Shown: positions 33,101 through 46,932, counted from the first letter of the stretch. The stretch is 64,000 nt of DNA from Adiantum capillus-veneris (GCA_014529385.2 CM043944.1:71765384-71829383), one strand, 5' to 3'. Numbers and translations: made by a program. Notes: generated from the sequence alone by a model not told the origin.

Positions 33101-36100
33101 AACTCACGTTCAAGGACGACACTTACCGGTTGATGAATATGTAACCAATGGTAGCACAGATACATGCAAGATTTCTGTTTCTAGACTCATTTCGAAGTCT
33201 ATCACTTTCTTTGCAGACATTCCACTTCTTTTTCCTGATCACCACAAACACATCAACTAAAGAGAATGAAGATTTACAACCATATGGACACTTGCCAATG
33301 ATACTCACATTTCTCCATCTTACAAGCCAATCCTTGCAAACCGGATGCTTCCCTTGAATGCTCTATCTGCAAAGCAATGTTGTGCTGGCTATTTACAATC
33401 AACTCGAATGTTTGGATAGTTATGTCTTATGTCTTGTTGAAGCTATCGACTATGGTACGTGAGATGTTGTCTCAAATCCATCTCCCCCAGGCCTTTGCAC
33501 ACACGACTCTACCGCAACGGATATTTGTGTACCTCTACGTGCTATTTCTTCCCTATCCTTCACATCGTCGTTGTGTGCCTTCTCCTCGTTCGGATGGAAG
33601 CATCCCTCACCATACTCCAAGAACTAGGGTAAATCCTAGTAAACTTTGATCTTGAAGTTGCGGGCCATCTGCATTGGGGCTCTACTTTCTCAATCTCGAG
33701 CATTTTATGCAAGCTCTTGACCTGTTTTATGTTGAACTTGCGTTTCCGCAACCATCTAGCACAAGCAATAGCATTGTAAGTAGCAAATTGTAATGCTTTT
33801 ACTCTATTCATTTTTTTTGTTGCACACACCTTCAAAGACATATTTTTCTTGCATCACCCAATGCCTTGTACACCTCAAACTGTATTTCTCTTTTTGTAAC
33901 ACCCAGCTGATAAGCAAAGGTCTTGCCCCTATGTATCAGTTTAGCTTCCTCAATGAACGAATCCAGGTCTAAACCAGGCATTAATTTTAAATGTATACTG
34001 CAGATATTAGTGTATATGTTATATGGCTCTTTAATAATGGAAGATAAAAAACACTTCTATCTGTACCCACTCTTAAAAGAGAATAGATTTGCTTGTGTCA
34101 ACAAAGAGATTATATATGTCAATCAATTTCCTCGTATGTGCAGAGATTTTAGCAACAATGATATCCAATGTACCCACCTGTTTGAGGTATGTCCAAACTC
34201 TTAACATCTGTCAAATCACTAGAGGACATTGCACGAAGAAAGAATGTTTTTTTGTCAACTGGAAGGTTTGTACATGCCAACCCGTACAATCTTTCCTCCG
34301 TTATCCACTTTGGGCGGTTGGTCCACTAGATTGCACGCAATGTCCTACACACATGTCAAAAGGGATCAATTTTGATTCATGATCTGAATATATTTTCCTA
34401 TTTCAAAAGGATCTTAAAGCGACCAGCCTCCAAGGAAGTGGATATTCATGCTCCACCTGCACATCACAATTTATGTCAAAGACCAAACTTCACAATTGTC
34501 ATAGTTTCCTTCATCTTAGAATCTATTAAGTTAAATTTCCAAGATGCTTTGATAACATGCTTGGCGAACTGTAAAATCTTTGTTGATGGAAAATTCACCT
34601 TCAAAATTAGCCCATGTTGTCATATATGCCTCCATTTCTCTATCATCGATCTCCTCATTGGAATTGTCAATATTGACCACAAATCCAGATGATGTTCTTC
34701 CTGCACTTTTGCTTTGCCTTTTGCTGTCTTTTTCGTTTTTTCAGAATCCGATGCAGGTGGAGATGACATTGACGGACATGCATGCTCTTGGATAGAGACA
34801 CACTAGCAGATGGGGACAATTCTTCTAGTTCTTTCCTTGCAATTTTGGTAACTCGCTAAGAAACAAACAACATAGCAATGATCGATCAACAAGAAAACTT
34901 TTGACAGTCAATTGATAGTCTATTATCAAATAAATGAACCATGGAATTACCAAATTGCTCTTTGGCCATGCAACAATACTTTCTCTACCTTCTTCAAAGT
35001 AGTCATTTGATTGTGTTGAGGGAACATGAGGCAAAGGAGCATCCTTGCCATCATATACTTCCAAAACTGCAATGAAAAAGCAACTAAAAGGCAATCTGCT
35101 TCCATGAAGCTTAGGCAAGTTTGAATTCTTCTCTATTTGACCCACACCAACTGCCTCTCCAAGACACCAAGCTCAAATTCTGTTCTGGGAAATGATGAAA
35201 TCGATGCTGCTGAAAGAGAACATAGTTCGACTGATTTTAGGGGATTCATGGATGATGAGGTTGGAGCAATTTGGAAAGCTATTTGACAATCTTATGGAAG
35301 GAAGGGAATGCTCCTGCTTGTTTCATTAGGAGCAAAGCTTGCACATTCACACCATGCAATATGTGCATAAAAGTTTCCAGGATGAGCACAAGAATTTGTG
35401 TGAATTATGGCACTGTGCAAGGAGTGAAGAAGAGACAACAAGATTGTACAGGACTATACAAGCTTGGTGGGCTTCTACTAAAGTGTCCGATTGTAACTTG
35501 CTGCAAATGGATTGTTAGCTAAGTTGGTGGTATGTATGATACCCTCACTGGAGAAAACACTTTCTGGGGTAAATATTGCCAAATAATTTTTGAAGGGAGT
35601 CATATATTTCATTGTGGAAATGCAATTCCTAAAAATATATATATTTTTTGTAGGAGGTGGATGATCTGTTGTTCCTTTTGACTACAAACCTTGCAGAAAC
35701 ACAGCACACAAGCTGGCTTGTCGGCGAGGGAAACAAAAAAATGCTGAACTTGTACGATGCATGCGTGTCTAATTTATCAAACACTTTGTTACAAAGTGTC
35801 AAGATGCTAGCTTTTGTCGAGGGTAGATATCATGGAGCTGGGCCTTGTGTAGAAAAACTTACACATCGAGCTCAACAAGGCTGAGTACTAGACCCAACTG
35901 CTATTGCCAGAGAGATTGAGGATGGGTTCCAAGGTACACCACTCTATAGTCAACCGACAATGGATGGAGATAATATTACAGTAGCCAGAAAGTGAAAACA
36001 GGATGCAATAGTTAGCTATGAGGAGGAGAATGCTACACATCGACTTGAGTATCTCACACAAAACATTCCACAAAATCGTAGAAGCCTCATAGCAACAAAT

Positions 36101-36294
36101 GGAATCCACAGTCGGGCTGTCCAAGAACAAGAGAGTGGCTTGGTGGTTGTGGAAACTGACATTAATAAGACATTGTGGGCAATTCACCGAATACCAAAGG
36201 GAAACAAAGTTCAATGTTAAGAGTGGCTAGGATCTAGAGTGGGTAAGTGTAAAAAGAATATAAAGAACAAGGTGTAAAAGTTTGGGAAAGAGCT
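33101..36294. other. Unassigned, possible decayed gene or transposon
   Basis: Medium open frames occur on both strands. Examples are minus 33560-33841 (Arg/Lys-rich), minus 34825-35145 (LPKLHGSRLPFSCFFIAVLE), and plus 35657-36200 with WLVGEGNKKMLNLYDACVSN and, past one stop, AREIEDGFQGTPLYSQ. I recognise none. The plus frame stays mostly open with isolated stops over about 500 bp, which suggests a former coding region. Identity unknown. Confidence 0.3.
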
Positions 36295-36310
36295 CCCCCC
36301 CCCCCCCCCC
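36295..36310. repeat. C16 homopolymer
   Basis: Sixteen consecutive C bases about 570 bp upstream of the ZTL-like start codon. Confidence 0.9.
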
Positions 36311-36874
36311 TGTGTTGCGCGGAAAAATGGCAAGGCGTGAACACTGAACGTGGCCAAAAGGACACAAAAGTGAAAAGTTCAATTAATTCAATTCCACCTG
36401 GAAGGGAACTTTTGCTCAAAGCCCAGATATTTCTCTGATATGGAGATTTGCGAGAAGCAAGGTACAGCTGCAAGCTGCAGTTAGAGAGAGAGAGAGAGTA
36501 GCGTTTCTGCGCTTAGAGATCTCATTTCAGCCTGTTTCTGATCTTTGGGTTCTTGATTCATGCATCAATTTTGCAGTTAGACGGCCTCAAAGCTACAGAG
36601 ACATATGAAAACTGTACAACATACTCTACTATGGACAGGTAGCAAAGATTGACGGCATGTGGACGGAATTGTCAGACTTTGATTGTCCGGTGAATGGATG
36701 AACTAGATGGTTGAACAGGTTCGACAGCATATGCTCTTTGTATGAAAACATTCGAGGTTTACTGCACCTTGCAAATCAAGTAATTAGCATGTCCTGTTCC
36801 AGGCAGTTTTGGCTTTACAGCAGAATGAGCTTTAGTAGCCCCGCCTGAAACTTGAGGAAATGGGTTGAGCTTGA

Positions 36875-38399
<1,525 letters not shown>

Positions 38400-38400
<1 letters not shown>

Positions 38401-38631
38401 CAAGAGCGTTAATATATTGCAAGCATCTCCAACTCCTTGGAAGAAAGAGAACAAGGGTGGTAGGAGCCTTTGGCTGTTCAATCTCATCATGCACCATCAA
38501 GACAAGGTCGTAGGTCTAATACCGCCTCCGTAAGCACCTTCCAATCTTGGTAGTTGTTGGCATCCAGCTTTTGATCCCGTGGAAAGACTGGCAATCCTGG
38601 AACCTGCCTCTCAAGTAACTCTAGCAACTCC
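38400..38631 (-). pseudogene. Copia gag-like fragment
   Basis: The minus strand reads QELLELLERQVPGLPVFPR, then DQKLDANNYQDWKVLTEAVL near 38590-38520. The KLxxxNYxxWKxxMxxxL pattern is the start of copia-type Gag (DUF4219/UBN2). It runs up to the start of element E and is broken by stops after about 50 codons. Confidence 0.4.
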
Positions 38632-39947
38632 TGTCACGTGCACATGGCTCTGTGTGCCACGCGGACATGCTTCATTGACTTCCAGAGCCAATTTTCTTCT
38701 TCTTCTTAGATAGGGATTTCTAGAATCCTAGAAGGATTAGTACTGGCAATTTTGTGAGCTTGTTCGCAAGACTTGCATGTCCGAACAAGTCCATTTTCTA
38801 GTTTTGGAACCCTCTTGCATGAATGGTTTGTATACGCATTTTGACAGATGTTATTACACTACAGTGGGCATCTGGCATGACATGCATGTAGTTCTAGGAT
38901 AGAGGAATTCAACGAGCCATTCCCCGCGTCGATATGAGTCCCAGGTGGGCGGATGTGCGACAGTTTCACCCAATCTAGACCCCCTTGGCTCAATTTTTTA
39001 TTTTTATAATTTATTTGTTGAGTGATCCGGTAGACACTTGTCCTACCTAGGCCTTAATAATTACTTAAGGCCCATCCCTCACCTATAAAGGGACCAAGTG
39101 AGCTCTCAGTTGGAACAAGTTGTAGATTGCCCTGGCACTAGCAAGGGAGCAAACCAGCCCAGCGTTTTTTGCTCCAAATCAGCCAGCATTTTCTTTTGCA
39201 GATCCTCATTGGATCAGCCCTAGCATCAGCGTTTTCAGTTTTCAGCCCATTCCGTCGCTGAAACGTGCTTGAATTTGTTCTCCCGGATTCCTTGTTGCGG
39301 TCGGTACTTCGGCAGCCCATCAAGACTCCCCTCGGCCATTCCCTCGCTGGTATTGAGTGCTGCATTGCTGCCCATCATTACCGTCATTGAGGTCTCCGTT
39401 TTCAGCCCTGTTTTATGCGAGCATCTACTGCATTTTTCGTTGCAATTCTGTGTTTTTGAATCCAGCTTTCAGCCCTTCATTCCTCTCACATCGGGAGTGC
39501 AAATCAGCCCCAGATCTACCCTTGGTGGTCATCCGCAATCCCACATCGAGAAGGATCCAAGGTGCATCAAATCAGCCCTGGAGGTGCTTGTTCCTAAGGA
39601 ATCACCGCGGCAATTCTCTTCATTCAAGTCAGTAGACTCTGCATTGAGGTATTGCATTGTGTGTACATTCCATTTACGCAATAAAAAGCAACCGCCACAT
39701 CGGTAACAGTGTGGGGCCCCTTGAGAGGTTTGGTTGGCACCCCATCGGGTGTCGCTCTTCTCTTCTCTCTCTTTCTCTCTCCCTCTATATATCTCTACTG
39801 CATTCTCTCAACACCTCTCTTCAAGGGGAAAGTAAAAGGAACGATCATTGAAGCTAATAGGAATCACTAACACAAGGGAGGAAGTTGAAGGATTTGTGGA
39901 AGTGTAAAACTAGATCTTCACCATATTCAATTCCGTTGCACCTGACA
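38632..39947 (+). mobile_element. 5' LTR of E
   Basis: Starts TGTCACGTGCACATGG and ends GCACCTGACA. Contains a TATA-like CTATAAAGG at about 39084 and, downstream, several CAGCCC/CAGCGTTTTCAG motifs at 39155-39260. Aligns with 57870-58366 over its first 480 bp and, more loosely, with the solo LTR at 60744-61846. Confidence 0.8.
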
Positions 39948-39949
39948 TT

Positions 39950-40418
39950 TGTCACAAACTGCTGACGTGTCAAAGCCTAAAGAATGGGGCCAACTTACAT
40001 ATGCTGGCCGAGGGGCCTAAACCCTAAGAAGAACAAGTAGCAGAAGAAGAAGTCCTACCAACTTATGGGGACTCCGTCCGATGGGGCCCCAGTGACATAA
40101 AGGGATTAAAATAAAGCAGGACCCGCACACACGCAAAAAGTGATGGCGTGGCAGATTTCCAAAAATTGCGCTGACATGATGACGTGGCAGGCTGTACGGA
40201 TTTTCGTAAATTGCGTTGGCAACTTTTTGGCTTTGCTTTTGGACCAGAAGCTTTTGAGTTTTAAAGGCTTTTTACTGTAACTGCTTTTCAAGCCAAGGGC
40301 CTTTAAATATGAGGCTAGGGCTCATTCTCTGGCATGCTTCTTGGAGAAGGTGTAGAGTCCTAGTACCGGCTTGTACTGTGTTGATGCAATATAAAGAAAT
40401 ACCGAAAGGGGCGCCAAG
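39950..40418 (+). mobile_element. 5' LTR of A, lacking its last ~140 bp
   Basis: Starts TGTCACAAACTGCTGACG and contains the TATA-like GGGCCTTTAAATATGAGG and the block ACCGAAAGGGGCGCCAAG. It then joins TGGTATCAGAGC directly. The 3' LTR continues after GCGCCAAG for about 140 bp to CTTGTGACA, so the U5-like end of this copy is deleted up to the PBS. Confidence 0.8.
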
Positions 40419-40430
40419 TGGTATCAGAGC
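40419..40430 (+). promoter_or_regulatory. Primer binding site of A
   Basis: TGGTATCAGAGC, the complement of the plant initiator tRNA-Met 3' end. Confidence 0.85.
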
Positions 40431-40623
40431 ATCAGGCGTGTGCTTTTTTGAAAGCATACCGGTCCCACAAAAGAGCAGATAGAGCTTTATTCGAGGTATC
40501 TTTGCCCTCCAACCCGGACTTATTAGCCACTCCCACCCTTACTTCATTGCGCATCGGGCGCGCTCCCGTCTTCATCGCTGTCTTACAGGGCATAAGCCAT
40601 AAAAAACCCAAGACTTAGAATTC

Positions 40624-41714
40624 ATGGATTCAGCAAAATATTTGCAGTTTTTGCTCAACGAACTCCACAACATTCTTTCGTGGCATCCTCAACAGAATCT
40701 TCCGATGCTGCAAAGTTTTCAACAATTTTTGAACTACATGTTACCCCCTCTGATGCCCCAGGTGGTACCTCCTTCTCCGGCACCAGAAAGTACAAGAGTT
40801 TTCAATCGGGAACCTTCTCAGCCGTCTGTCCCAATCGGAGGAGTCTTCAAGAATATGGTGCAACCATCTGACCCTGATCGAGTGCAACCGCCTTTGCCAC
40901 CGCCATTGCCCCCACCTTCACCACCACCGCCACCAGGCTACAATGGTTGGAGCCCATATGGATACCCTTATTATCCATACCCGGGATATGCGCCTAACCA
41001 ACCCAAAGATTTCAAAGATGATGGATTTTTCCGGAGTGAAAGATCGCAAGAAAGCATTGCAGTTCCTACTGCAATTCGACAACATCTATGCTATAGGGAA
41101 CTAGACAGAAGAATCAAAGATTTCTTGAGTAGCGGGATTTCTTAAAGATAATGCTATGCAATGGTGGAGTTCAATCGCGACACAGCCGCATGCTCCAAGG
41201 ACCTGGTAAGCTTTCAAGACAGTTTTTGCACGTAGTTACATGACTTCGATGTTTGAAGTCCGGATTTTGGCAGTGGGGGGCAACTTGAAAATGCTTGCCA
41301 CTGAAACCATGGACGAATATAACCAAAGGTTTCTCGACGTGTACCTTCCGGTGTCCTTCTTTAGATCTGTTCCCTTGGAGGCCCAATGCGAGCGATACAC
41401 CATTGGACTACCATCACCATTGCAGGTATATTGTCTATCCAAGCAAGTCTCTACCATGCAAGAACTTATGGACCATGCCGCGATCGGCTACAAACTGATG
41501 AAGGGAAAGCTAATTGCAAAGGCCTCGTTTGATGCCTCAACAACGAGACACCTTACTACAAGAAGGCCGATGCTTTGGATGCTTTCAAACAGGGCATAAT
41601 CATCCTAATTGTCCCAAACGCAGTGATGGACCAGAGGAGCCGATGCCCACATCAACGGTCGATAGAACCCCACCGCCCCTCCTGCTAAGAGAGCTAGACC
41701 CTCTATTGGACTAG
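40624..41714 (+). pseudogene. Element A Gag
   Basis: Opens with MDSAKYLQFLLNELHNILSW, then a Pro-rich and Tyr/Pro-rich region (PPPLPPPSPPPPPGYNGW). A frameshift near 41100 leads to a capsid-like part: NAMQWWSS, then TETMDEYNQRFLDVYLP and QCERYTIGLPSPLQ. Another shift precedes a CCHC zinc knuckle CFGCFQTGHNHPNC near 41573-41614. Structural protein of the particle; not translatable as one frame now. Confidence 0.7.
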
Positions 41715-41755
41715 TTCTTGATATTTATGGCATACGCCTTGAGAGTACAAATGAA

Positions 41756-42061
41756 TTGTGTCGAGCATATGGCAAAGCCAATGGCTTCAAAGCCCTTATT
41801 TTCTTTGACCCCGGAGCTACAGAGAACTTCATCCATCCAGAATTCTTAAAGCAGATGCACTTCGATTATGATGCAGAGGGTGGAGAAATTGAAGCTGAGC
41901 TAGCCACAGAGCAAACTCAGAAAGTATTACCGCTCATTGGTGCTCTTCCAGTATTTATTCAATATTATCATGGAAAAGCTGATTTCCACATCATGAAGTT
42001 GGGCAATTGTGACGTTCTATTAGGAATGCCTTGGCATGACAAGAATGACGCGACTCTCTAG
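41756..42061 (+). pseudogene. Element A retropepsin-like protease
   Basis: FKALIFFDPGATENFIHPEF carries the aspartic protease active-site Asp with DPGA instead of DSGA. CDVLLGMPWHDKND follows about 75 residues on, matching the gypsy CDVILGMxWL region after the flap. A stop at 42061 interrupts it; VWNRTITVMQKGKP continues beyond. No RT follows. Confidence 0.75.
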
Positions 42062-42299
42062 GTCTGGAACCGAACCATCACCGTGATGCAGAAGGGCAAG
42101 CCGGTCGTCCTTAAAGTTCAGTTGTCCGAACAAAATCCTGAATGAACTCTCTAGTTGTTTTATAGCTAGATACTTTTGAACTTTGTTTGAGAAAGTATTG
42201 TTTGAAACTTTGTTTGAAATGGATGATATCTTCTTTGAACCTGTCTTGATGCCGATTTGAAATGTTTGACTCTAGTTTTAATACTGGTTTCACAGACTG

Positions 42300-43010
42300 A
42301 TGATTTTACTCCCGAGTGGAGAAGTGAGAAATACTGTTTTGGTATTGTTTGATTCGTAACGACGCAGGCCGATGCCTGGGGAGCGTTTGGTTGTATGCTT
42401 GTAAAATAATTGTTGTTGTGACTCCTGGCCCGGACTTTGATGGTTATGCGGAGGAGTATTAAGAAGTCGAGTAGTGGTTACTCTCAGCACCTCCAAATGC
42501 CGTAGGCTGCGGTCTGGGGAGCGTTTGGTTGTAAAAGGCCTCTATATCTCCCGGCCCGGACCTTTTTAGGTTATGCAGGAGGAGTGATGAGGGAGTCGTT
42601 CAATATCTCCCGGCCCGGACCTTGTTAGGTTATGCGGGAGGAGTGTTCATCGGTGGCTTTATGTTTCTATGTCTTATAATATGCATGTGAGCATTTGTGT
42701 TGCATTGTGATGTGCCAACTACTGAATATTCCTAATTGGATGAGATTGCCTGGGTATGTAATTTTAGTGCATCAAGACACCTGTGGAAGATCAGTACGGT
42801 CTGGGCGTGATGGCTATTTTTACTACACCGGAATATCAAGAGTTCCGATCTGGACGAGAGGAGAAGCTAACTCCTTGATCAAAAGAGCAGAAAGGAGAAG
42901 CTAACTCCTTGATCAAAACAGCCGAAAGGAGAAGCTAACTCCTTGATCAAAAGAGCAGAAAGGAGAAGTTAACTCCTTAATAAAAAGAGCAAACTGATTG
43001 TCCCTCGGAA
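42300..43010 (+). repeat. Repeats in the non-coding tail of A
   Basis: Two kinds. GGGGAGCGTTTGGTTGTA and CCCGGCCCGGACCTT...GGTTATGC...GGAGGAGT recur two to three times in 42370-42650. A roughly 35-bp unit containing GGAGAAGCTAACTCCTTGAT and CAAAAGAGC is repeated about four times in tandem at 42860-42990. Confidence 0.75.
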
Positions 43011-43074
43011 TGCCCCTCAGAAATTTTTGAGCTAACTTAAGTTGTTTTGTAGATATGCTGCGATTACTCTCTTT

Positions 43075-43087
43075 CAAGAAGGGGAGA
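43075..43087 (+). promoter_or_regulatory. Polypurine tract of A
   Basis: CAAGAAGGGGAGA immediately before TGTCACAAACTG. Upstream at 43061-43067 the CGATTAC half of the hairpin conserved in B, C and G remains. Confidence 0.75.
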
Positions 43088-43113
43088 TGTCACAAACTGC
43101 TGATGTGTCAAAG

Positions 43114-43676
43114 TGTAACAGACTTGGACACTCCAAGTCAAGAATCAACTGCGACAGCACCAAATAACCACTTCAAAACAATTCACAGATCACAATAGAT
43201 TTGCACTGGCCCGGCGGAGTTCCGTGCCTAGAGATATTGGCCCCTAGGACTGGCGCCCCTTTCGGTATTTCTTTTTTGTATTAATCAATCATCAAAGTAC
43301 AAGAGAGTGGTTAGGGTTTCACTCTCAGACTCTGCGTCCAGATGCTCTAAGGAGTGAGGCCCTCACCACTAATTTAAAGGTTACAAGGGATGCCCAAAAG
43401 CAGAGCCCCAAAAGCTTTTAAAATCAAAAGCATCAGTTCTCTCTCTCTCTTAGAGTCTTTTCTCTTTTTTTTTTATAAAAAAAAGCAAAAGCAAAATTCG
43501 CGTCGCTCATCATTTTCCAAAAAAAAATAAAAAATAAAATTTTTTAAATAATAATAATCCGCCTCCGCGATTTCCGGAATTTAGGGTTTTTGGCAAAAAT
43601 TAGGGTTTGCAAGAATTTTAGGGTTTCTGGCAGAAATTAGGGTTTCTGCTGTCTGCCACGTCATCACTTTGTGACA
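43114..43676 (-). mobile_element. 3' LTR of B
   Basis: On the plus strand TGTAACAGACTTGG...CACTTTGTGACA. The next plus-strand bases, TACCCCCCTCTTG, are the complement of the polypurine tract. Confidence 0.9.
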
Positions 43677-43715
43677 TACCCCCCTCTTGAAAGCATTGTA
43701 ATCGACCGTGATTAC
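43677..43715 (-). promoter_or_regulatory. Polypurine tract and upstream hairpin of B
   Basis: Minus strand CAAGAGGGGGGTA borders the LTR. Eight bases upstream of it lies GTAATCACGGTCGATTAC (43698-43715), an inverted repeat with one mismatch that is perfect in C. Confidence 0.7.
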
Positions 43716-44289
43716 GCCTGCAAAACCGACAAAAGCCATAAACCGTCTTAGTAGACACTGACTGTTAGTACCTACGTACTAGGAACGCACATCTAGCACA
43801 TGTACAAAATCGACAGTCACATCACAGGACATCACCAGACATCACAGGACATCACATGACATTCAACATTCATTCGGATCTTAGACCATGATTTATCGGC
43901 AATGTAGCTAGCAATCACATCTAGGTCCAATCGGGACCTCATCGATGTCCGATTGACTAACCCCTATTGCAACCATGTCTATTCGAGATCAAGTAGACCA
44001 AAATGCTGCAGTCATTTCGTCTATCAGTTCCTGCACTCACAAGAAGTCAAGAACAAATCAGTATCATAATCAGGAATTCCATTTCATAAAGTCATCCAGC
44101 AGAATACTGTCAGCTCTCAGTATCCCTGAAGCTCAAAGAGACATCAGTGACTTTAGTATCAAAATCGAGGCATCTGTTGACAAAGGAGCGGAGTAACTCC
44201 CCTCTTGTGCATCCCACTGCACCAGATCTTCGGCCAAGCTGAGTTTCTGGGTTCCGTTTGGAGTAGACTATGCTAAACCAAAACATCGA

Positions 44290-44640
44290 GGTAAAGTTTC
44301 ACAATCCGAGGAGTATCTGCTAGGTCCTCCTCCTCCATCCACTTCGCATCAAATGCAGGAAAGTTCTTGAACTTAACCAAGAACCGCCTTCAGACTTTAC
44401 CTTTCTTCGTATCATTATGTGCCAAAATCTGTTCAGGAACAAGGATCTCCTCGTTTTCTTCCACTTTGGGTTGCTCATCAGGCTCCCCATCATCAGACAC
44501 ATCACCCTTAACAGGTTTCAAGAGACTCACATGCAATGCATTGTGAATCCTCCAAGTATCTGGCAGTTTCAATCGGAAGGAGACATCATTTATCTTGTCA
44601 GTAATCTGGAAAGGTCCGTAGTATCACATACTAAGCTTTG
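44290..44640 (-). pseudogene. Element B integrase C-terminus with chromodomain-like end
   Basis: KLPDTWRIHNALHVSLLKPV (compare VFHVSxLKxxxG), EEILVPEQILAHNDTKKGKV, and in shifted frame the LVKF...FDAKWMEEEDLA end. The last part resembles the chromodomain at the end of chromovirus integrases, which targets insertion to chromatin marks. Confidence 0.65.
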
Positions 44641-44719
44641 GAAAAAGCCTCTCCTTTCCCTGTTTCTTTCTTAGGCGTGCCTTCTCAAAAGTAAGAGCAC
44701 CCAATCATCCTCCTTCAGT

Positions 44720-45462
44720 TTCCAGTCGCGACGATGGCGATCTGCTGCCTTTTTCTGTCATTCTTGAGACTTCTGTAAAGTCTCACGAACCTTGGCAAAA
44801 GCCGTATCCAAATCTCGCGAATATTCATCCGCTTCAAATTTCTAATCTTTCGTGCTAAGGAAGGATGGAACCTTCGCAGCAGTTTCAACAATCTCTCATG
44901 GCGTCTTCCCCGTCGAAGAGTGTATCGTGTTATTGTAGGCAAATTCCACCAAAGGTAAGTTCTTTTCCCATTGAGTCTTCTGATGCGAGATACAAGACTT
45001 CAATAAATCTAAAATCACTGAATTGGCAATCTCAGATTGCCCGTCAGTCTGCAAGTGGAACGATGACGAGAACTGCAACCGCGTGCCAATGTTCTCCCAA
45101 ATTGCCTTCCAAAACAAACTCATAAATCTGGGGTCTCTGTCGGAGACAATCGTCCCAGGCGTGCCATGTAATCGGAAAATCATCGTGATCATTCTGTATT
45201 CTCGGGAGATCAAAAAAATGAAATCCATTTCAATATTTTCCCAGGGGCGGGTGGGTATGGGTAAAGACTGTAACAATCCCTGTGCCTTATGCCTGTCAAA
45301 CTTGACCTTCTGGCATACCAAGCAACTGCGCACAAACTCTTCCACATCCTTCTTCAGTCTCCACCAAAAGAAATCTCTCTCTACCCCTTTCATGGTGGTA
45401 GCAATGCCGCGGTGACCCGTAAAAGGTGGACAGTGGCAATCAGTCATAACCTTTTCCCTCAA
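44720..45462 (-). pseudogene. Element B integrase
   Basis: HCPPFTGHRGIATTMKGVER with FVRSCLVCQKVKFDRHKAQG form the HHCC zinc finger. Core: ENIEMDFIF (first Asp), [17 protein letters not shown] (second Asp), LQTDGQSEIANSVI (Glu). Only about 10 residues lie between MDFIF and FRLHGTPGTIVS, where gypsy integrases have about 40-50 including the VDRFSK region. So part of the core is deleted, as it is in C. Frames break near 44900. Confidence 0.85.
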
Positions 45463-45474
45463 CGGTTGTGTAAC

Positions 45475-46932
45475 TCACAACATAGTCTTTTTCATCAAGT
45501 AGCCTTCCCGAAGGGTGTATCCAGCTACTGTCTCCCCATCCCGTATCCGTGTGAAAATATCTGCAAAACCTTTATCTGTGGCATACTGATCGACCATATC
45601 CTCGAAGCTCCTATGATGTATCGCGGAAATAGCCAGAACCAACGGTTTCCGAGACAAAGCATCTACCACCACATTCTTCTGTCCCTGCACATGGACAATC
45701 TGGAAGTGGAACTGTGACAAGATGTTCACCCACCGCATCTGCTTTTCCGAAAGCTGCTTCTGTGACAAGAAGTAGCGCAAACTCTGATGGTTTGTAAAGA
45801 CAGTAAAATCCGCTCCGAGTAGGTAATGCCGCCACTGAGTAAGAGCGTGGATAACCGCCAAAAGCTCTTTCCCATAGATCTGTGCTGTCATCTCCGGCCT
45901 AGAGAACAAACGGCTCTCGTAAGCTATGACATGGCCTTCTTGCATCAAGACTGCACCCAGACTACGACCACAAGCATCACAATATACTTCAAATGACTTC
46001 TGCAAGTCCGGCAAAGTCAAAATAGGTCCCGTAGTCAATTTCTCTTTCAATGTCCGAAAGGCAGTCACCTCTGTGGGTCCCCACGAAAAAGGTACTCCTT
46101 TCTGTGTCAAGGTATGCAAAGGTGAAGCAACCTCTGCAAACTTTCGTATGAACCGCCTGTAGTACGAACACAGTCCCAAGAAGCTTCTAACTTCATGGAC
46201 ATTCCTCAAATCGGGCCAATCACGGATAGTCTCTATCTTGGCCGGGTTCATTTGCACTCGTGCTGTTGACACAATGTGTCCCAAAAAGTGTATCTCTGGC
46301 AGGAAAAATTCACTTTTCTTTGCATTAATCACTAACTTGTGATCTCATAATGCCTGAAAGACCTGAAGCAGATGATCTCTGTGTTCTGCCTCATTCTTGG
46401 AGAAAACAATGATGTCGTCAAAGAAAGTGCCAACAAATAGCCTGTACTCTTGAAAAATCTTATCCATCATCCGGTTAAATGTTGCAGGAGCATTGGTTAA
46501 GCCAAAAGGCATCACCAAAAACTCAAATAACCCAAAAGTCGTCCGAAAAGCTGTCTTGTAGACGTCTCCCGGTGCTATTCTGATCTGATGATATCCACTC
46601 TTCAAGTCAATCCTGCTAAAGCACAAGGATCCCTGTAACTTGTCGAGTATATCATCGATCCTAGGAATCAGAAATCTGTTCTTGATGGTGATTTCGTTGA
46701 GAGTGCTATAATCGATGCACATTCTCCAAGATCCGTCTTTCTTCAAAACCAACAACACTGGAGAGCAATACGGTGAAGTACTAGGCTGGACAAGACCCTT
46801 TTCCAAGAGGTCTTTCACTGAGTTCATAATCTTTTCATTCTGTACTCGGCTCACACGATAAGGTGGCTGATTCGGTGGCGTGCTTCCAGATATCAGATCA
46901 ATGGTATGATCTTCAGGCCCTCTCAAAAGCAA
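45475..46932 (-). pseudogene. Element B reverse transcriptase and RNase H
   Basis: RT: LLEKGLVQPSTSPYCSPVLL, DGSWRMCIDYSTLNEITIKN, FSRIDLKSGYHQIRIAPGD, LFEFLVMPFGLTNAPATFNR and catalytic FFDDIIVFSKNEAEH. One stop (near 46343) precedes FLGHIVSTARVQMNPAKIET and SFLGLCSYYRRFIRKFAEVA. RNase H: FEVYCDACGRSLGAVLMQEG, YGKELLAVIHALTQWRHYLL and TVFTNHQSLRYF, where the usual TDH is TNH. Near-intact in sequence. Confidence 0.92.

Noticed and set aside
40880-40960. Extensin-like proline-rich protein
   Set aside because: The Pro-rich stretch is inside the Gag of element A, between PBS and zinc knuckle.
43820-43865. CRISPR-like short repeats (GACATCAC)
   Set aside because: The units are about 10 bp and adjacent, with no spacers, in a plant LTR element; it is a simple tandem repeat.
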